Shown in pieces: positions 9,064 through 16,443 of a stretch of DNA of 64,000 nt (positions are counted from its first letter, which is position 1; each line of letters opens with the position of its first letter). Origin of the DNA: JAXGZG01 sp040771825 (GTDB lineage: Bacteria > Bacillota > Sulfobacillia > Fermentithermobacillales > Fermentithermobacillaceae); NCBI GenBank assembly GCA_040771825.1, contig JAXGZG010000002.1:62001-126000 (forward strand), given 5' to 3'. The position numbers and the translations under genes are program-made. A model generated the notes under the pieces. That model did not search any database. It was not told where the DNA came from and saw nothing but the letters and a program-made list of their open reading frames with translations.

Positions 9064-10200
9064 TCAACCTCCAAACAGGTTTCCGGCAGGGCTAGTATAT
9101 TGTACAACCTTGTCTATCCATGACTCCAGTGTGGAGGTCCCCTCTAGCACCAAGTCGGTACAAGGCAGGGCTGTGAGACTCCTGATTTCCCTAAGGAATT
9201 GCCCCGGAGAGACGTAGGATGCCACATACTCTCTCTTGCTCTGGTTATACTCGGGAAAGTAGGGACTCACGGTAAAGCCAAGGATCTGCGAGGAACAACT
9301 GACGCTAACCCGGTATCCGCCTCTTCGACCGCTCAGCACTATGCTTCGCCACATAGCCGGATCCCCCGATAGGAGCAGGTGGATGGGATGCTGGAACGAC
9401 ATGGCGATTTCCCGGATGCCGTGAGCGTCGAGGCGTGCCAAAAATCCGTCGAGCAACTCCGGATTAACGACACCGTCTATTCGTATGATTAACTCGTCCG
9501 GTTTGTCGAACCCCGCAGCCGAACCGGACCGTTGTCTATCCAGGTGGCGTACTGCCTCAAATAAGCATTGGGCACTGCCATTTACCCACAACCCCTGAGA
9601 CCACAGCAAGTGAGGGCTGACCTTCTTCTCCACAGGCAGAGAGAACGCAGACCATAAATCCTCCATGCCCTGCACCACGAAACCAGGGAACCGGTACCGT
9701 GCCGCTCCCGTAGCTACCAGCATGTGCGTGGCTAGGGTCATGGGGGACATTCGCGACAGGGCGCCATCCAATAGCACGATCCGCCCTTTCTCCTTAGTCT
9801 TAGGTTCTCTCGTCACGTAGCCCAATACTGTGGCTACATCCTTGGTGCTGGTTGGGCCCGCCAGAACGATTTTTCCGGGAGTGGCGGCCAAGGCCACGCA
9901 GACCGAACCTAGCGCACACCGGACTCCCGTGTCAATGACCTGTTGGAACCGGGCAGTTGAGGATTGGAGGAGCGGGTGGGCAGTGATCACGGTGTCTTGA
10001 GGTTCCACGTCCACTCGAGGCTTGGGCAACCCGGTAATGGTATCGAGATCCTCCCCGTCGTAGCCAATACTTGTGAGGACAAGGTCCCTTTTACTTTGGC
10101 GCAGGTAACGAGCCACGGCGTTGAAAGTAGTGGTCTTCCCCGTGTTCTTAGCGGTCCCGATTATCCCTATGACGAGAGTCTCCCTTAGACCAGAGACCAT
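9064..10200 (-). CDS. P-loop protein resembling KamB-type aminomutase reactivase
   Basis: A 378-residue protein with a Walker A motif GIIGTAKNTGKTT at residues ~10-22, followed by TSIGYDGEDLDTITGLPKP and IVLLDGALSRMSP. From memory, this pattern (SIG-DGE, TG-KP, DGAL-R) is that of KamB-like proteins, the proposed ATP-dependent reactivases/chaperones of lysine 5,6-aminomutase. The position directly after the cobalamin mutase gene agrees. The open frame extends to 10344, but the ATG at 10200 lies just after the mutase stop and places the P-loop near the N-terminus as usual. The C-terminal half (~180-378) is not recognised. Its stop overlaps the next gene's upstream TTG. Confidence 0.65.
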   Translation of the reverse strand: MVSGLRETLVIGIIGTAKNTGKTTTFNAVARYLRQSKRDLVLTSIGYDGEDLDTITGLPKPRVDVEPQDTVITAHPLLQSSTARFQQVIDTGVRCALGSVCVALAATPGKIVLAGPTSTKDVATVLGYVTREPKTKEKGRIVLLDGALSRMSPMTLATHMLVATGAARYRFPGFVVQGMEDLWSAFSLPVEKKVSPHLLWSQGLWVNGSAQCLFEAVRHLDRQRSGSAAGFDKPDELIIRIDGVVNPELLDGFLARLDAHGIREIAMSFQHPIHLLLSGDPAMWRSIVLSGRRGGYRVSVSCSSQILGFTVSPYFPEYNQSKREYVASYVSPGQFLREIRSLTALPCTDLVLEGTSTLESWIDKVVQYTSPAGNLFGG

Positions 10201-10201
10201 C

Positions 10202-12016
10202 TCACTTGGTTTCCCGCACAGTATCTCTGCCGGCGCGTCCAGGATAGGCCCCGTCATCCTTATCGCCGAGTAATCCCTGGTATAAAGAAGCCACAAAGTC
10301 TCCTCTGGCGGCAACTTTCTTGAGAGTCTCCAAGATCCCGTCATGGAGCTCCGAAGCCAGAGAATCTGCCCGAGGGGTCCCGTGAAACCCGGTCTCTCCC
10401 AAGAAACGCAGAGCGGCTGCAGTGGACTTCAGGGTATCTACACGAGCCTGACCCGAAATGGGCCCTCCGGCATAAGCCTCGTCAGAAGAAGCGATGGTAA
10501 CCGCCACGGCGCCCAGCTGAAGGGCTAAGGCTGCGTGAAGAGACGTCATTGTCACCGATTGACTCCTATCAGCCGATTGCGTGAGGAATCCTACCGGTGC
10601 TCCCGGCCATATAGGGGCATCCAAGATGTCACCTAGAACTTTCATCTTGGCCATGTTGAAGTCCAAATAGTTGTGGTCGGTGAAACCTCTGATCATTGCC
10701 TCGGGTGAGTTGGCGAAAAGAGGTTGCAGAATAGGGCGTCCGCCCAGCATGTATCCGACGGCGGCAACTATCAGCATGCCCGCAAAGGCTTTTCGGGCAG
10801 GCACGCCGCAAAGTTCCTCATTGGTCACCACATCAAAAGGGAGGCCGAACTTGGCGGCTAACCGCATTGACTCCACCCCGTCCACAGTCAGGCGGGAAGG
10901 GTCAGTGCCTCCGCCAAGGCTCCCGTACACGATGTTCACTTTGGTAAGCTGAGCCCCTGCAAGATGAGCCAACACGACTGTCTCCGGCGTGTTAAGGCCC
11001 CTGTGGGCTCGCACTTGCCATAGGGCATCTGGACTGAGAGAATCCTTTATGAGCCTGAGGTTCTCGAGAGTAAGCACCGTGCCATCTTGCTCGTGGCTCA
11101 CCGCATCCTCAAGTAGTCCCTCGGTTCTAGCCCCCCACGAGGGGTCGAAATGGACAACGCCTCTTGCTCCCCACGCCAAGGAAAGGTCGATATGGTAGGA
11201 ATCCATGATAGGGCACCCAGTTCCGTACTGAACCATCACATTCCTGCGTCCAAGAGGCTCTTGGCCCTTCACAGCATAGGAATAGTCAAGAAGAGACGAT
11301 TTTCTCGCATAGGCCTGGTACTGGCCTAGCGGCCTTGTGTGAGGAACCGCCCGCCCTGTCTCGTACCACCTTAGAACGTCTCCTGAACAAAGGGTCACAT
11401 ACTCAGAGCGCAGATCCTGGAGAGACCCTACATCGCCTCTCCTCCGCGCCTCTTCCATTCCCAGGCGGATTTCAGCCCTCCGCACGGCGGGGCTAGAACG
11501 CCTACCGGCCCAGTCCAAGACCTGTTGCCCTATCTCGTAACACAATCCGCCAATTTCTGTATCTCGAAAAGAATAAGTGAACCCCTGGGTGAGATCGGGC
11601 TTTTCAGCCTTGCCTTTCTCAAATTCGACTTGCGGGGGCCGGCCGTCAACATAGTCCGCCACTTCCAAAGGGGTGGTTGCAGGACCGAAACCTGCGTCGA
11701 AGCCGAACTCCTGAGCCATTTCGGGTCTTATGGAAAGCCCGCCAACCACAAGTTTTGCCCGCTCCCGAAGCCCTCCGGCATCACAAAGATCCACGAACTT
11801 GGCCAAGACTTCAGCTGTGCCGTAGCTTATGGTACGGCTGACCATTATGTAGTCGGGGTCTTCGGCCCGTGCTATGCCAGCGGCCTCCTCAGGCGTAAGA
11901 TCTGGCGGTAACAGAACCGTGGCGTGCCCTCTTTCCAGAAGGGCCTTGGAGATAAGTTTAACACCTACATCGTGAACGGGATCTAGGGGGATCAGTACTA
12001 CTTTCCGAGAGGTCAT
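10202..12016 (-). CDS. cobalamin-dependent aminomutase-like protein (B12 domain plus TIM barrel)
   Basis: A 604-residue protein. Residues ~1-125 form a His-on cobalamin-binding Rossmann domain: PLDPVHDVGVKLI (candidate cobalt ligand His15), IMVSRTISYG and LVVGGLSI. The rest (~190-600) looks like the TIM-barrel catalytic domain of the lysine/ornithine aminomutase and glutamate mutase group, with GTGCPIMDSYHIDLSLAWGA and later YGSLGGGTDPSRL. In OraE the B12 domain is C-terminal and in lysine 5,6-aminomutase it is a separate subunit; here it leads. The ATG at 12016 is chosen over the 12115 start because it overlaps the small gene's stop as ATGA and follows GGGGGGGAA. The usual DxHxxG aspartate and the PLP lysine eleven residues after the His are absent, so the substrate and PLP dependence are open. 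Confidence 0.7.
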   Translation of the reverse strand: MTSRKVVLIPLDPVHDVGVKLISKALLERGHATVLLPPDLTPEEAAGIARAEDPDYIMVSRTISYGTAEVLAKFVDLCDAGGLRERAKLVVGGLSIRPEMAQEFGFDAGFGPATTPLEVADYVDGRPPQVEFEKGKAEKPDLTQGFTYSFRDTEIGGLCYEIGQQVLDWAGRRSSPAVRRAEIRLGMEEARRRGDVGSLQDLRSEYVTLCSGDVLRWYETGRAVPHTRPLGQYQAYARKSSLLDYSYAVKGQEPLGRRNVMVQYGTGCPIMDSYHIDLSLAWGARGVVHFDPSWGARTEGLLEDAVSHEQDGTVLTLENLRLIKDSLSPDALWQVRAHRGLNTPETVVLAHLAGAQLTKVNIVYGSLGGGTDPSRLTVDGVESMRLAAKFGLPFDVVTNEELCGVPARKAFAGMLIVAAVGYMLGGRPILQPLFANSPEAMIRGFTDHNYLDFNMAKMKVLGDILDAPIWPGAPVGFLTQSADRSQSVTMTSLHAALALQLGAVAVTIASSDEAYAGGPISGQARVDTLKSTAAALRFLGETGFHGTPRADSLASELHDGILETLKKVAARGDFVASLYQGLLGDKDDGAYPGRAGRDTVRETK

Positions 12017-12249
12017 CTGAGTTCCCCCCCGGTCTGGCACCACGGGTAAGCCCCGGTGGGGCGGTTTGCATAGCCACGCAGGCGTATGCGAACCCCCGGC
12101 CCTCCAAGCTCGCAAGACACCACATCTGTATCCCTAAACCCCAGTTCAGCCATGAGTCGCAGTCCCAGCGACTTGCCCTCATCGAGACTCTCGCACACAA
12201 GGAACGTCTCAACATCAAGCGAATCCAAAATGCTGTCAAAGGCATTCAT
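12013..12249 (-). CDS. small protein, possible aminomutase dimerisation-type subunit
   Basis: About 78 residues from the ATG at 12249 (a GTG at 12276 is also in frame but has poorly spaced SD). The order is an acidic helix, then DEGKSLGLRLMAELGF, a beta strand DTDVVSCEL, and GVRIRLRGYAN. This helix-strand-strand layout recalls the N-terminal dimerisation domain that precedes the B12 domain in KamE/OraE. Here it would be a separate subunit immediately before a B12 domain. It follows the regulator stop by five bases and overlaps the mutase start by four, so it is almost certainly coexpressed. The homology is weak and inferred by eye. Confidence 0.55.
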   Translation of the reverse strand: MNAFDSILDSLDVETFLVCESLDEGKSLGLRLMAELGFRDTDVVSCELGGPGVRIRLRGYANRPTGAYPWCQTGGELR

Positions 12250-12254
12250 GTCTT

Positions 12255-12989
12255 TTAGCCCGGGGGGCCTTTCCACTCCCTCCAGTAAGTGTCCACGTCT
12301 GCAATGAGGTTGGCCATGTGATCCATCATGGCTTGCCTAGCACCTTCCTGATCCCGTTCCTCAACGCATTTGACAATGGCCCTGTGCTCCTTGACCATGG
12401 TCGAGCCGACTTTGACCCTGATGTACTCTAGGGCTCGCATGACGTCTGGATGGCGGTAGATAACGTCTAAGGCGGCCACAAGCACTTTGTTTTTACCGGC
12501 AGACGCCAGAGTTCGGTGGAAAGCCGTGTTCTGCTCAATAGCTGAAGCACCGGAGCTTAAAACCTCGGCCTGCTCGTCAACAAGGTCCAAAAGACGCCTA
12601 AGCTCTTCTGGCGTGGCGTAAAGAGCGGCCAAACCTGCGGTTTCAGCTTCAATGGCCCGCCTGGCTACAAGCACATCACGCAGTTCGTCAGAATCGTGAA
12701 CCTGGAGACTTTGGGCAAAAGCCATCTGGGATCGATCTCGGACTTGCCTGGAACGCCATTCTTCCAGGGCCTTCTTGCCCTTTGAGGTGATCTTGCGGCC
12801 CTTCCTGCCGGCCGCCTCAGCATACCCGGCGTCTTCCATGGTGCGAAGAAGTCTCCCGCAGCTAGCCGCCGAGATCTGCGCACCTTTGCTGCCAAACGCC
12901 CTTCTCAGATTCCAAGCTCCCATGGGCTCAGAAGACTCGCTGACGGCAGCAAGGGCTTCAAACAACTCATTCCGCTTTGAATGTAAAAT
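12255..12989 (-). CDS. FCD-domain transcriptional regulator with non-canonical ATT start
   Basis: The C-terminal half (~85-225) is an FCD ligand-binding domain as in FadR-type GntR regulators (VARRAIEAETAGLAAL, NTAFHRTLASAG, EHRAIVKCVEERDQEGARQAMMDHM). The N-terminal ~75 residues are a winged helix closer to the NrpR/RNase R type than to classical GntR. A TTG at 12965 opens the scored frame, but no SD precedes it. A perfect GGAGGTGA lies six bases before an in-frame ATT at 12989, so translation probably starts there. It heads the aminomutase operon and is the likely ligand-responsive repressor of both divergent units. Confidence 0.82.
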   Translation of the reverse strand: MLHSKRNELFEALAAVSESSEPMGAWNLRRAFGSKGAQISAASCGRLLRTMEDAGYAEAAGRKGRKITSKGKKALEEWRSRQVRDRSQMAFAQSLQVHDSDELRDVLVARRAIEAETAGLAALYATPEELRRLLDLVDEQAEVLSSGASAIEQNTAFHRTLASAGKNKVLVAALDVIYRHPDVMRALEYIRVKVGSTMVKEHRAIVKCVEERDQEGARQAMMDHMANLIADVDTYWREWKGPPG

Positions 12990-13040
12990 CTGCGGTCACC
13001 TCCGGCGAAGATTCCCTCATCAATGGTGAACAAGCATAGT

Positions 13041-13105
13041 CAATATACCATCCGCCGACCGTTTAATCCATATATTGAGTCTGTTCCAACAAGTGTGGTA
13101 TATTG
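13041..13105. promoter_or_regulatory. symmetric operator over divergent promoters
   Basis: A perfect 10-bp inverted repeat, CAATATACCA at 13041-13050 and TGGTATATTG at 13096-13105, separated by 45 bp. Each arm contains a TATATT that serves as the -10 of an outward promoter. On the plus strand TTGAGT (13075-13080) and TATATT (13099-13104) are 18 bp apart. On the minus strand a weaker -35 (TGGATT) faces TATATT at 13047-13042. TGGT...ACCA half-sites are typical of FCD/GntR regulators, so the regulator at 12255-12989 probably binds here. Confidence 0.6.
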
Positions 13106-13141
13106 TCTTTGCTCCTACTCATCCATGATGAGGTGCGTTGA

Positions 13142-13603
13142 TTGGCTACACACGACCCGTATGTCCGTGGAAACCTAGCTACCGACGCTTATGCGGCCAA
13201 AGCCGACCTTCGGGGGTCTGTTGTGGCTGTGTTGCGCGGAGTCCTCCTTGATCGCAACCTAGAGCTCATCCCTCAGCCTTCCAGGGCAGTACTTCAGAGG
13301 GATGTACACGAACTCATTATCACCAACGAGCCAGCCGGGCCTGGATCCAGGGTAGCTAGGGTAGCTTACCTGGCATTTGTAGAGTTTCACAATGGAGGGG
13401 TTCTCCTGCAAGGAGATCGCGTATCCATTGGGGGAATCGCTGTTGGCCATTTGGCGGGATTCGATCTGAGCCATTGGCCTAACCACATGAACCTTGTGGT
13501 ACGCGGTGACCTTTTGTCAGGCGAAGATAGAGGTATCGGGCTCCAAATGCCGGTTACGTTTCAAATGGAGGATACAGGCACAAGACCAGGTGAACGAGGA
13601 TGA
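13142..13603 (+). CDS. small conserved protein (DUF6917-like), partner of PLP enzyme
   Basis: A 153-residue, beta-rich protein with RGSVVAVLRGVLLDRNLELIP, VHELIITNE, VAYLAFVEF, GDRVSIGGIAVGHLAGFD and HWPNHMNLVVRG. From memory it resembles DUF6917 proteins, whose function is unknown. The barrel-like strand pattern suggests a binding or accessory domain rather than an enzyme with visible catalytic residues. TTG start at 13142, six bases after GAGGTG. It lies 22 bases before the PLP enzyme gene, so the two form an operon divergent from the aminomutase operon. Confidence 0.7.
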   Translation: MATHDPYVRGNLATDAYAAKADLRGSVVAVLRGVLLDRNLELIPQPSRAVLQRDVHELIITNEPAGPGSRVARVAYLAFVEFHNGGVLLQGDRVSIGGIAVGHLAGFDLSHWPNHMNLVVRGDLLSGEDRGIGLQMPVTFQMEDTGTRPGERG

Positions 13604-13625
13604 CTAAGAGAGGAGTGCTTAGAGA

Positions 13626-15089
13626 ATGCCGGATTTCAAGTACAAGTTTCAGATGTACAAACACCTTCAGGCCAACACCGCCAAGATCTACGCCGAAGCC
13701 AAAGAAGCCGCCCAAGACCTAGGCATCACTGGAGACGTGAAGGGTACTATCGGCCTGACGGGAGCCATCTCAGGGTGTCCCGCGCCCATGAGACGCAACG
13801 TTCTGGAGGCATCAGCAGAAGGGGCCACCAAGGTAATCCCGTTGGCAAGACTCGTGGATGAAATTCGGGAGATCGTGAAGGATGTGTACGGCGACGAGTA
13901 CGATGTATGCCCGGTAAACACTTGCGAAGGCGGATTGTGGGTAGCGTTTGACACACTGTTTTCGCCACCCTTAACCGGACGCGGTGACAAATACCGGGGG
14001 CGGTACATAGTGCCTTTGGAAAAACATATGCATCACCAGGCGGGCTACGGCAGACCTTTTCCGCCCAAATACAAGGAGTTTCTGGCCGACAGAGGGTCAA
14101 CTGCAGGCGAATTCGGATTCGCGGGGAAGCGCTTGGATAACTTAGATGTGGTTGTAGTGCCCCTAGAAGGCGGTCGATACCCCAACCACGGAGTGAAGTA
14201 TTTCCCGGTGCCGCTTCTCACACAAGTGGACGCTTTGGCATCGATTGAGGCAATGGGCAAAGTCGCCTCACGCCACCGAGACCAAGTGACAGGATTCTCG
14301 TCTCTGGGATACGACACCCCCGGATATGGCTACCGTGAGAAGGACTCCCAAGGGACCCCAGTCCTTCAAAAAGGTATAGGGCAACTGGCAAAGGAGTTCA
14401 ACGTCCCTTACGTCGTGGACAACGCTTGGGGGCTCCCGTTTGTCGGCCACGACCCGCGCAAGACGGGTGCTTCGGCGGTCATCTACAGCATGGACAAAGC
14501 GACCGGCTCGGCTACCTCAGGACTCATAGTCGGCCAAGAAGACGTAATGGTGAGCATTCGGCGCGCCCTAGGAATGCACGGCGATAGGTACGGCACGACG
14601 GCATCCTACGGCAAAGCCGAATATGTGATTTTGGATCCAGGCAAGGATGCGCTCATAACCCAGATCCAGGTGCTAAAGGATCTCCGAGATCACCCTGGGT
14701 TCTACACCGGTCAGGTGGACCAATTGTACGACATTATCACCTCTGAGTTCCACAACGCCCATTCCAAGCTCAGAGATGGCCTCAGGATCACCAAGTCCTA
14801 CAACAGCGCCACAGTAGAAGTCAACTACGAGGACACTTGGAAGGAAGGGTTGGGCTTCCCAATCTTCTCTATAGAAGACATGTACGCAGGTTCCCACCTG
14901 CTGCAAGTAGGCCTCGCTCAGATGGGGATCATTGCCACCATTGCCTATGACGGCAACATCTTCATCTCCCCGGGCCAAGGCACTTGTGACGATGAGGGGT
15001 ATCTGGTGGAAGACAGAATGCGTCTTGCCATCAAGGGGCTAGTAGCCCTCATGGAAATCGTGGGGAGACACGCCGGATTCATCAGATAG
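13626..15089 (+). CDS. PLP-dependent enzyme of fold type I, substrate unknown
   Basis: A 487-residue protein of the aspartate-aminotransferase superfamily. The internal aldimine lysine is most likely Lys291 in YSMDKATGSATSGLIVG, and the Asp that pairs with the PLP nitrogen is in YVVDNAWGLPFVGHD. The Lys segment resembles those of SelA and D-glucosaminate-6-phosphate ammonia-lyase, suggesting a lyase or beta-elimination activity rather than transamination, but this is only a motif likeness. ATG at 13626, AGGAG about ten bases upstream. It is cotranscribed with the small DUF6917-like gene and shares an operator with the aminomutase operon, so both probably act on one substrate. A hairpin terminator follows. 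Confidence 0.75.
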   Translation: MPDFKYKFQMYKHLQANTAKIYAEAKEAAQDLGITGDVKGTIGLTGAISGCPAPMRRNVLEASAEGATKVIPLARLVDEIREIVKDVYGDEYDVCPVNTCEGGLWVAFDTLFSPPLTGRGDKYRGRYIVPLEKHMHHQAGYGRPFPPKYKEFLADRGSTAGEFGFAGKRLDNLDVVVVPLEGGRYPNHGVKYFPVPLLTQVDALASIEAMGKVASRHRDQVTGFSSLGYDTPGYGYREKDSQGTPVLQKGIGQLAKEFNVPYVVDNAWGLPFVGHDPRKTGASAVIYSMDKATGSATSGLIVGQEDVMVSIRRALGMHGDRYGTTASYGKAEYVILDPGKDALITQIQVLKDLRDHPGFYTGQVDQLYDIITSEFHNAHSKLRDGLRITKSYNSATVEVNYEDTWKEGLGFPIFSIEDMYAGSHLLQVGLAQMGIIATIAYDGNIFISPGQGTCDDEGYLVEDRMRLAIKGLVALMEIVGRHAGFIR

Positions 15090-15108
15090 GTACCACAAAT
15101 CAGGTAGG

Positions 15109-15133
15109 GGGCTGGCCTCTAGTCGGCCAGCCC
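15109..15133 (+). terminator. hairpin after PLP enzyme gene
   Basis: Perfect 9-bp stem GGGCTGGCC / GGCCAGCCC with a 7-base loop, followed by GCAAGGCTTTTA on the plus strand. It lies 20 bases after the PLP gene stop and can also serve the opposing dapF strand. Confidence 0.7.
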
Positions 15134-15174
15134 GCAAGGCTTTTATCCCATTCCGCGATACTGCTTATTCGATA

Positions 15175-15282
15175 CTACACGTCCTGCTTTATACCGCATT
15201 CTCGGCAGAAGCGCGCGCCAGGCGCCAAGACCGCACCGCAGTTCCTGCACTTGAGCGCTCCCAGTTTGGCGCCACACTCCTG
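15175..15282 (-). pseudogene. zinc-ribbon reading frame in frame with dapF after a TGA
   Basis: Directly after the dapF TGA (15283-15285), the same frame continues for 35 codons to a TAG. It reads QECG, then KCRNCG, then FCRECG: a typical double zinc ribbon. The codon in the position of the first cysteine (KFxQECG) is the TGA itself. TGC to TGA is one base, so this may be a zinc-ribbon domain cut off by a nonsense mutation, or a recoded UGA. No separate start codon or SD is visible for it. Whether it is ever translated cannot be said. Confidence 0.5.
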
Positions 15283-16215
15283 TCAGAACTTCACACCCTC
15301 AAGATTATGGTGGCAATCGTCAAAATTTCGAGTTACCCTCTTGAAGTAGACCCCGCTGTACACTTCCACGGCCGGCCCCGCTTGCCACACGTGGCCATCA
15401 TGTTTCCACATGACCTGAAGGGTGCCACCAGGAAGGTTAACTGCCACCGGAACTCCCCTGTCAACCAGGCCGTGCAAGATCGCCGCTACAACCGATGCGC
15501 ATGCTCCTGTACCGCAAGCAAGCGTTATCCCGGAGCCTCTCTCCCACACGCGCATATCCATCTCCTGCTTGGACTTGACCGCAACGAATTCGATGTTTGC
15601 TTTACGGGGAAAAAGAGGATGGCGCTCCAAGCCGGGTCCCACTTTTTCCAGTTCAATCCTGGCCACGTTGTCTGTAAAAAACACGCAGTGGGGATTTCCC
15701 AAAAAAAGCGGAGTCCCCAAGAACATCTCTTCCCCCAAAACTACTTCCAGGTCCAACACCGGCTCGGGGCCATCCAGTTGGGATAGGGGAATGTCAGATC
15801 GCCCGAAAAGGGGAAGCCCCATATCCACAGAGACATTGGTCACAACGCCGCTTTCCACTGTCAAATGAGGCTCAATAATGCCTGCCCGGGTTTCTACGGC
15901 CAACGCGGTTTTGCTCGTTAGTCCGCGTTCGTAAACAAACTTGGCAAAACAGCGCATGCCGTTGCCGCACATGTCTCCTTCAGACCCGTCGGAGTTGAAC
16001 ATGCGCATTCGGAAGTCGGCTATCTCGGAGGGCAACGCCAAGATGAGGCCGTCGGACCCAGGGCCAAAATGCCTGTCGGCCATCTCCTTAGAAAGTTCTC
16101 CCCAGTTCATCTCGTCCTTGTACTCAAAACAGTTCACATACAGATAGTCGTTGCCTAAACCGTGCAGTTTGGCGAAAGGCACTTCCTTGTACCTATCAGT
16201 GTTATCCAACGCCAA
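15283..16215 (-). CDS. dapF: diaminopimelate epimerase
   Basis: Interconverts LL- and meso-diaminopimelate for lysine and peptidoglycan synthesis. Both catalytic cysteines are present, in DMCGNGMRC and LACGTGACAS, with the family opening FAKLHGLGNDYLYV. The 310-residue protein is longer than usual: the core should end near AVEVYSG, after which about 22 extra residues run up to a TGA that interrupts a zinc-ribbon frame (see the adjacent entry). Start is TTG at 16215 with AAGGAAA upstream. Divergent from the threonine-synthase-like gene; dapB lies 12 kb away. Confidence 0.93.
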   Translation of the reverse strand: MALDNTDRYKEVPFAKLHGLGNDYLYVNCFEYKDEMNWGELSKEMADRHFGPGSDGLILALPSEIADFRMRMFNSDGSEGDMCGNGMRCFAKFVYERGLTSKTALAVETRAGIIEPHLTVESGVVTNVSVDMGLPLFGRSDIPLSQLDGPEPVLDLEVVLGEEMFLGTPLFLGNPHCVFFTDNVARIELEKVGPGLERHPLFPRKANIEFVAVKSKQEMDMRVWERGSGITLACGTGACASVVAAILHGLVDRGVPVAVNLPGGTLQVMWKHDGHVWQAGPAVEVYSGVYFKRVTRNFDDCHHNLEGVKF

Positions 16216-16443
16216 TCAGTTTCCTTTCTAAGGATGTCGATTCATATTATTAACCCTTCGAGCCCCGGTTCCCTTGTGTTGAACGGGCGGCTCGGCACAA
16301 CTTCTGGCTTATGGGGGTTTCTTCCTCGCAAGTTTTCTCTACGCAACATAAGGAGTCTAGGGTATCGCTTTGGCGGTGACTTTGGGTTATAGTTTGGCCT
16401 GTACAAGGGTGTTTGATAATCGCACCACACCGGAGGTTTCGTC
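16216..16443. promoter_or_regulatory. divergent intergenic region with hairpin
   Basis: The 228-base spacer between dapF (minus) and the threonine-synthase-like gene (plus) must hold both promoters, but no convincing -35/-10 pair stands out. It contains an imperfect inverted repeat near 16259-16294 (GAGCC...GGCTC with inner GTTC...GAAC). I see no T-box or lysine riboswitch pattern. Confidence 0.35.

Noticed and set aside
15230..15285. bacterial SECIS element after the dapF TGA
   Set aside because: Only a 5-bp stem with a 10-base loop at unsuitable distance; no typical loop sequence. Recoding therefore remains unproven.
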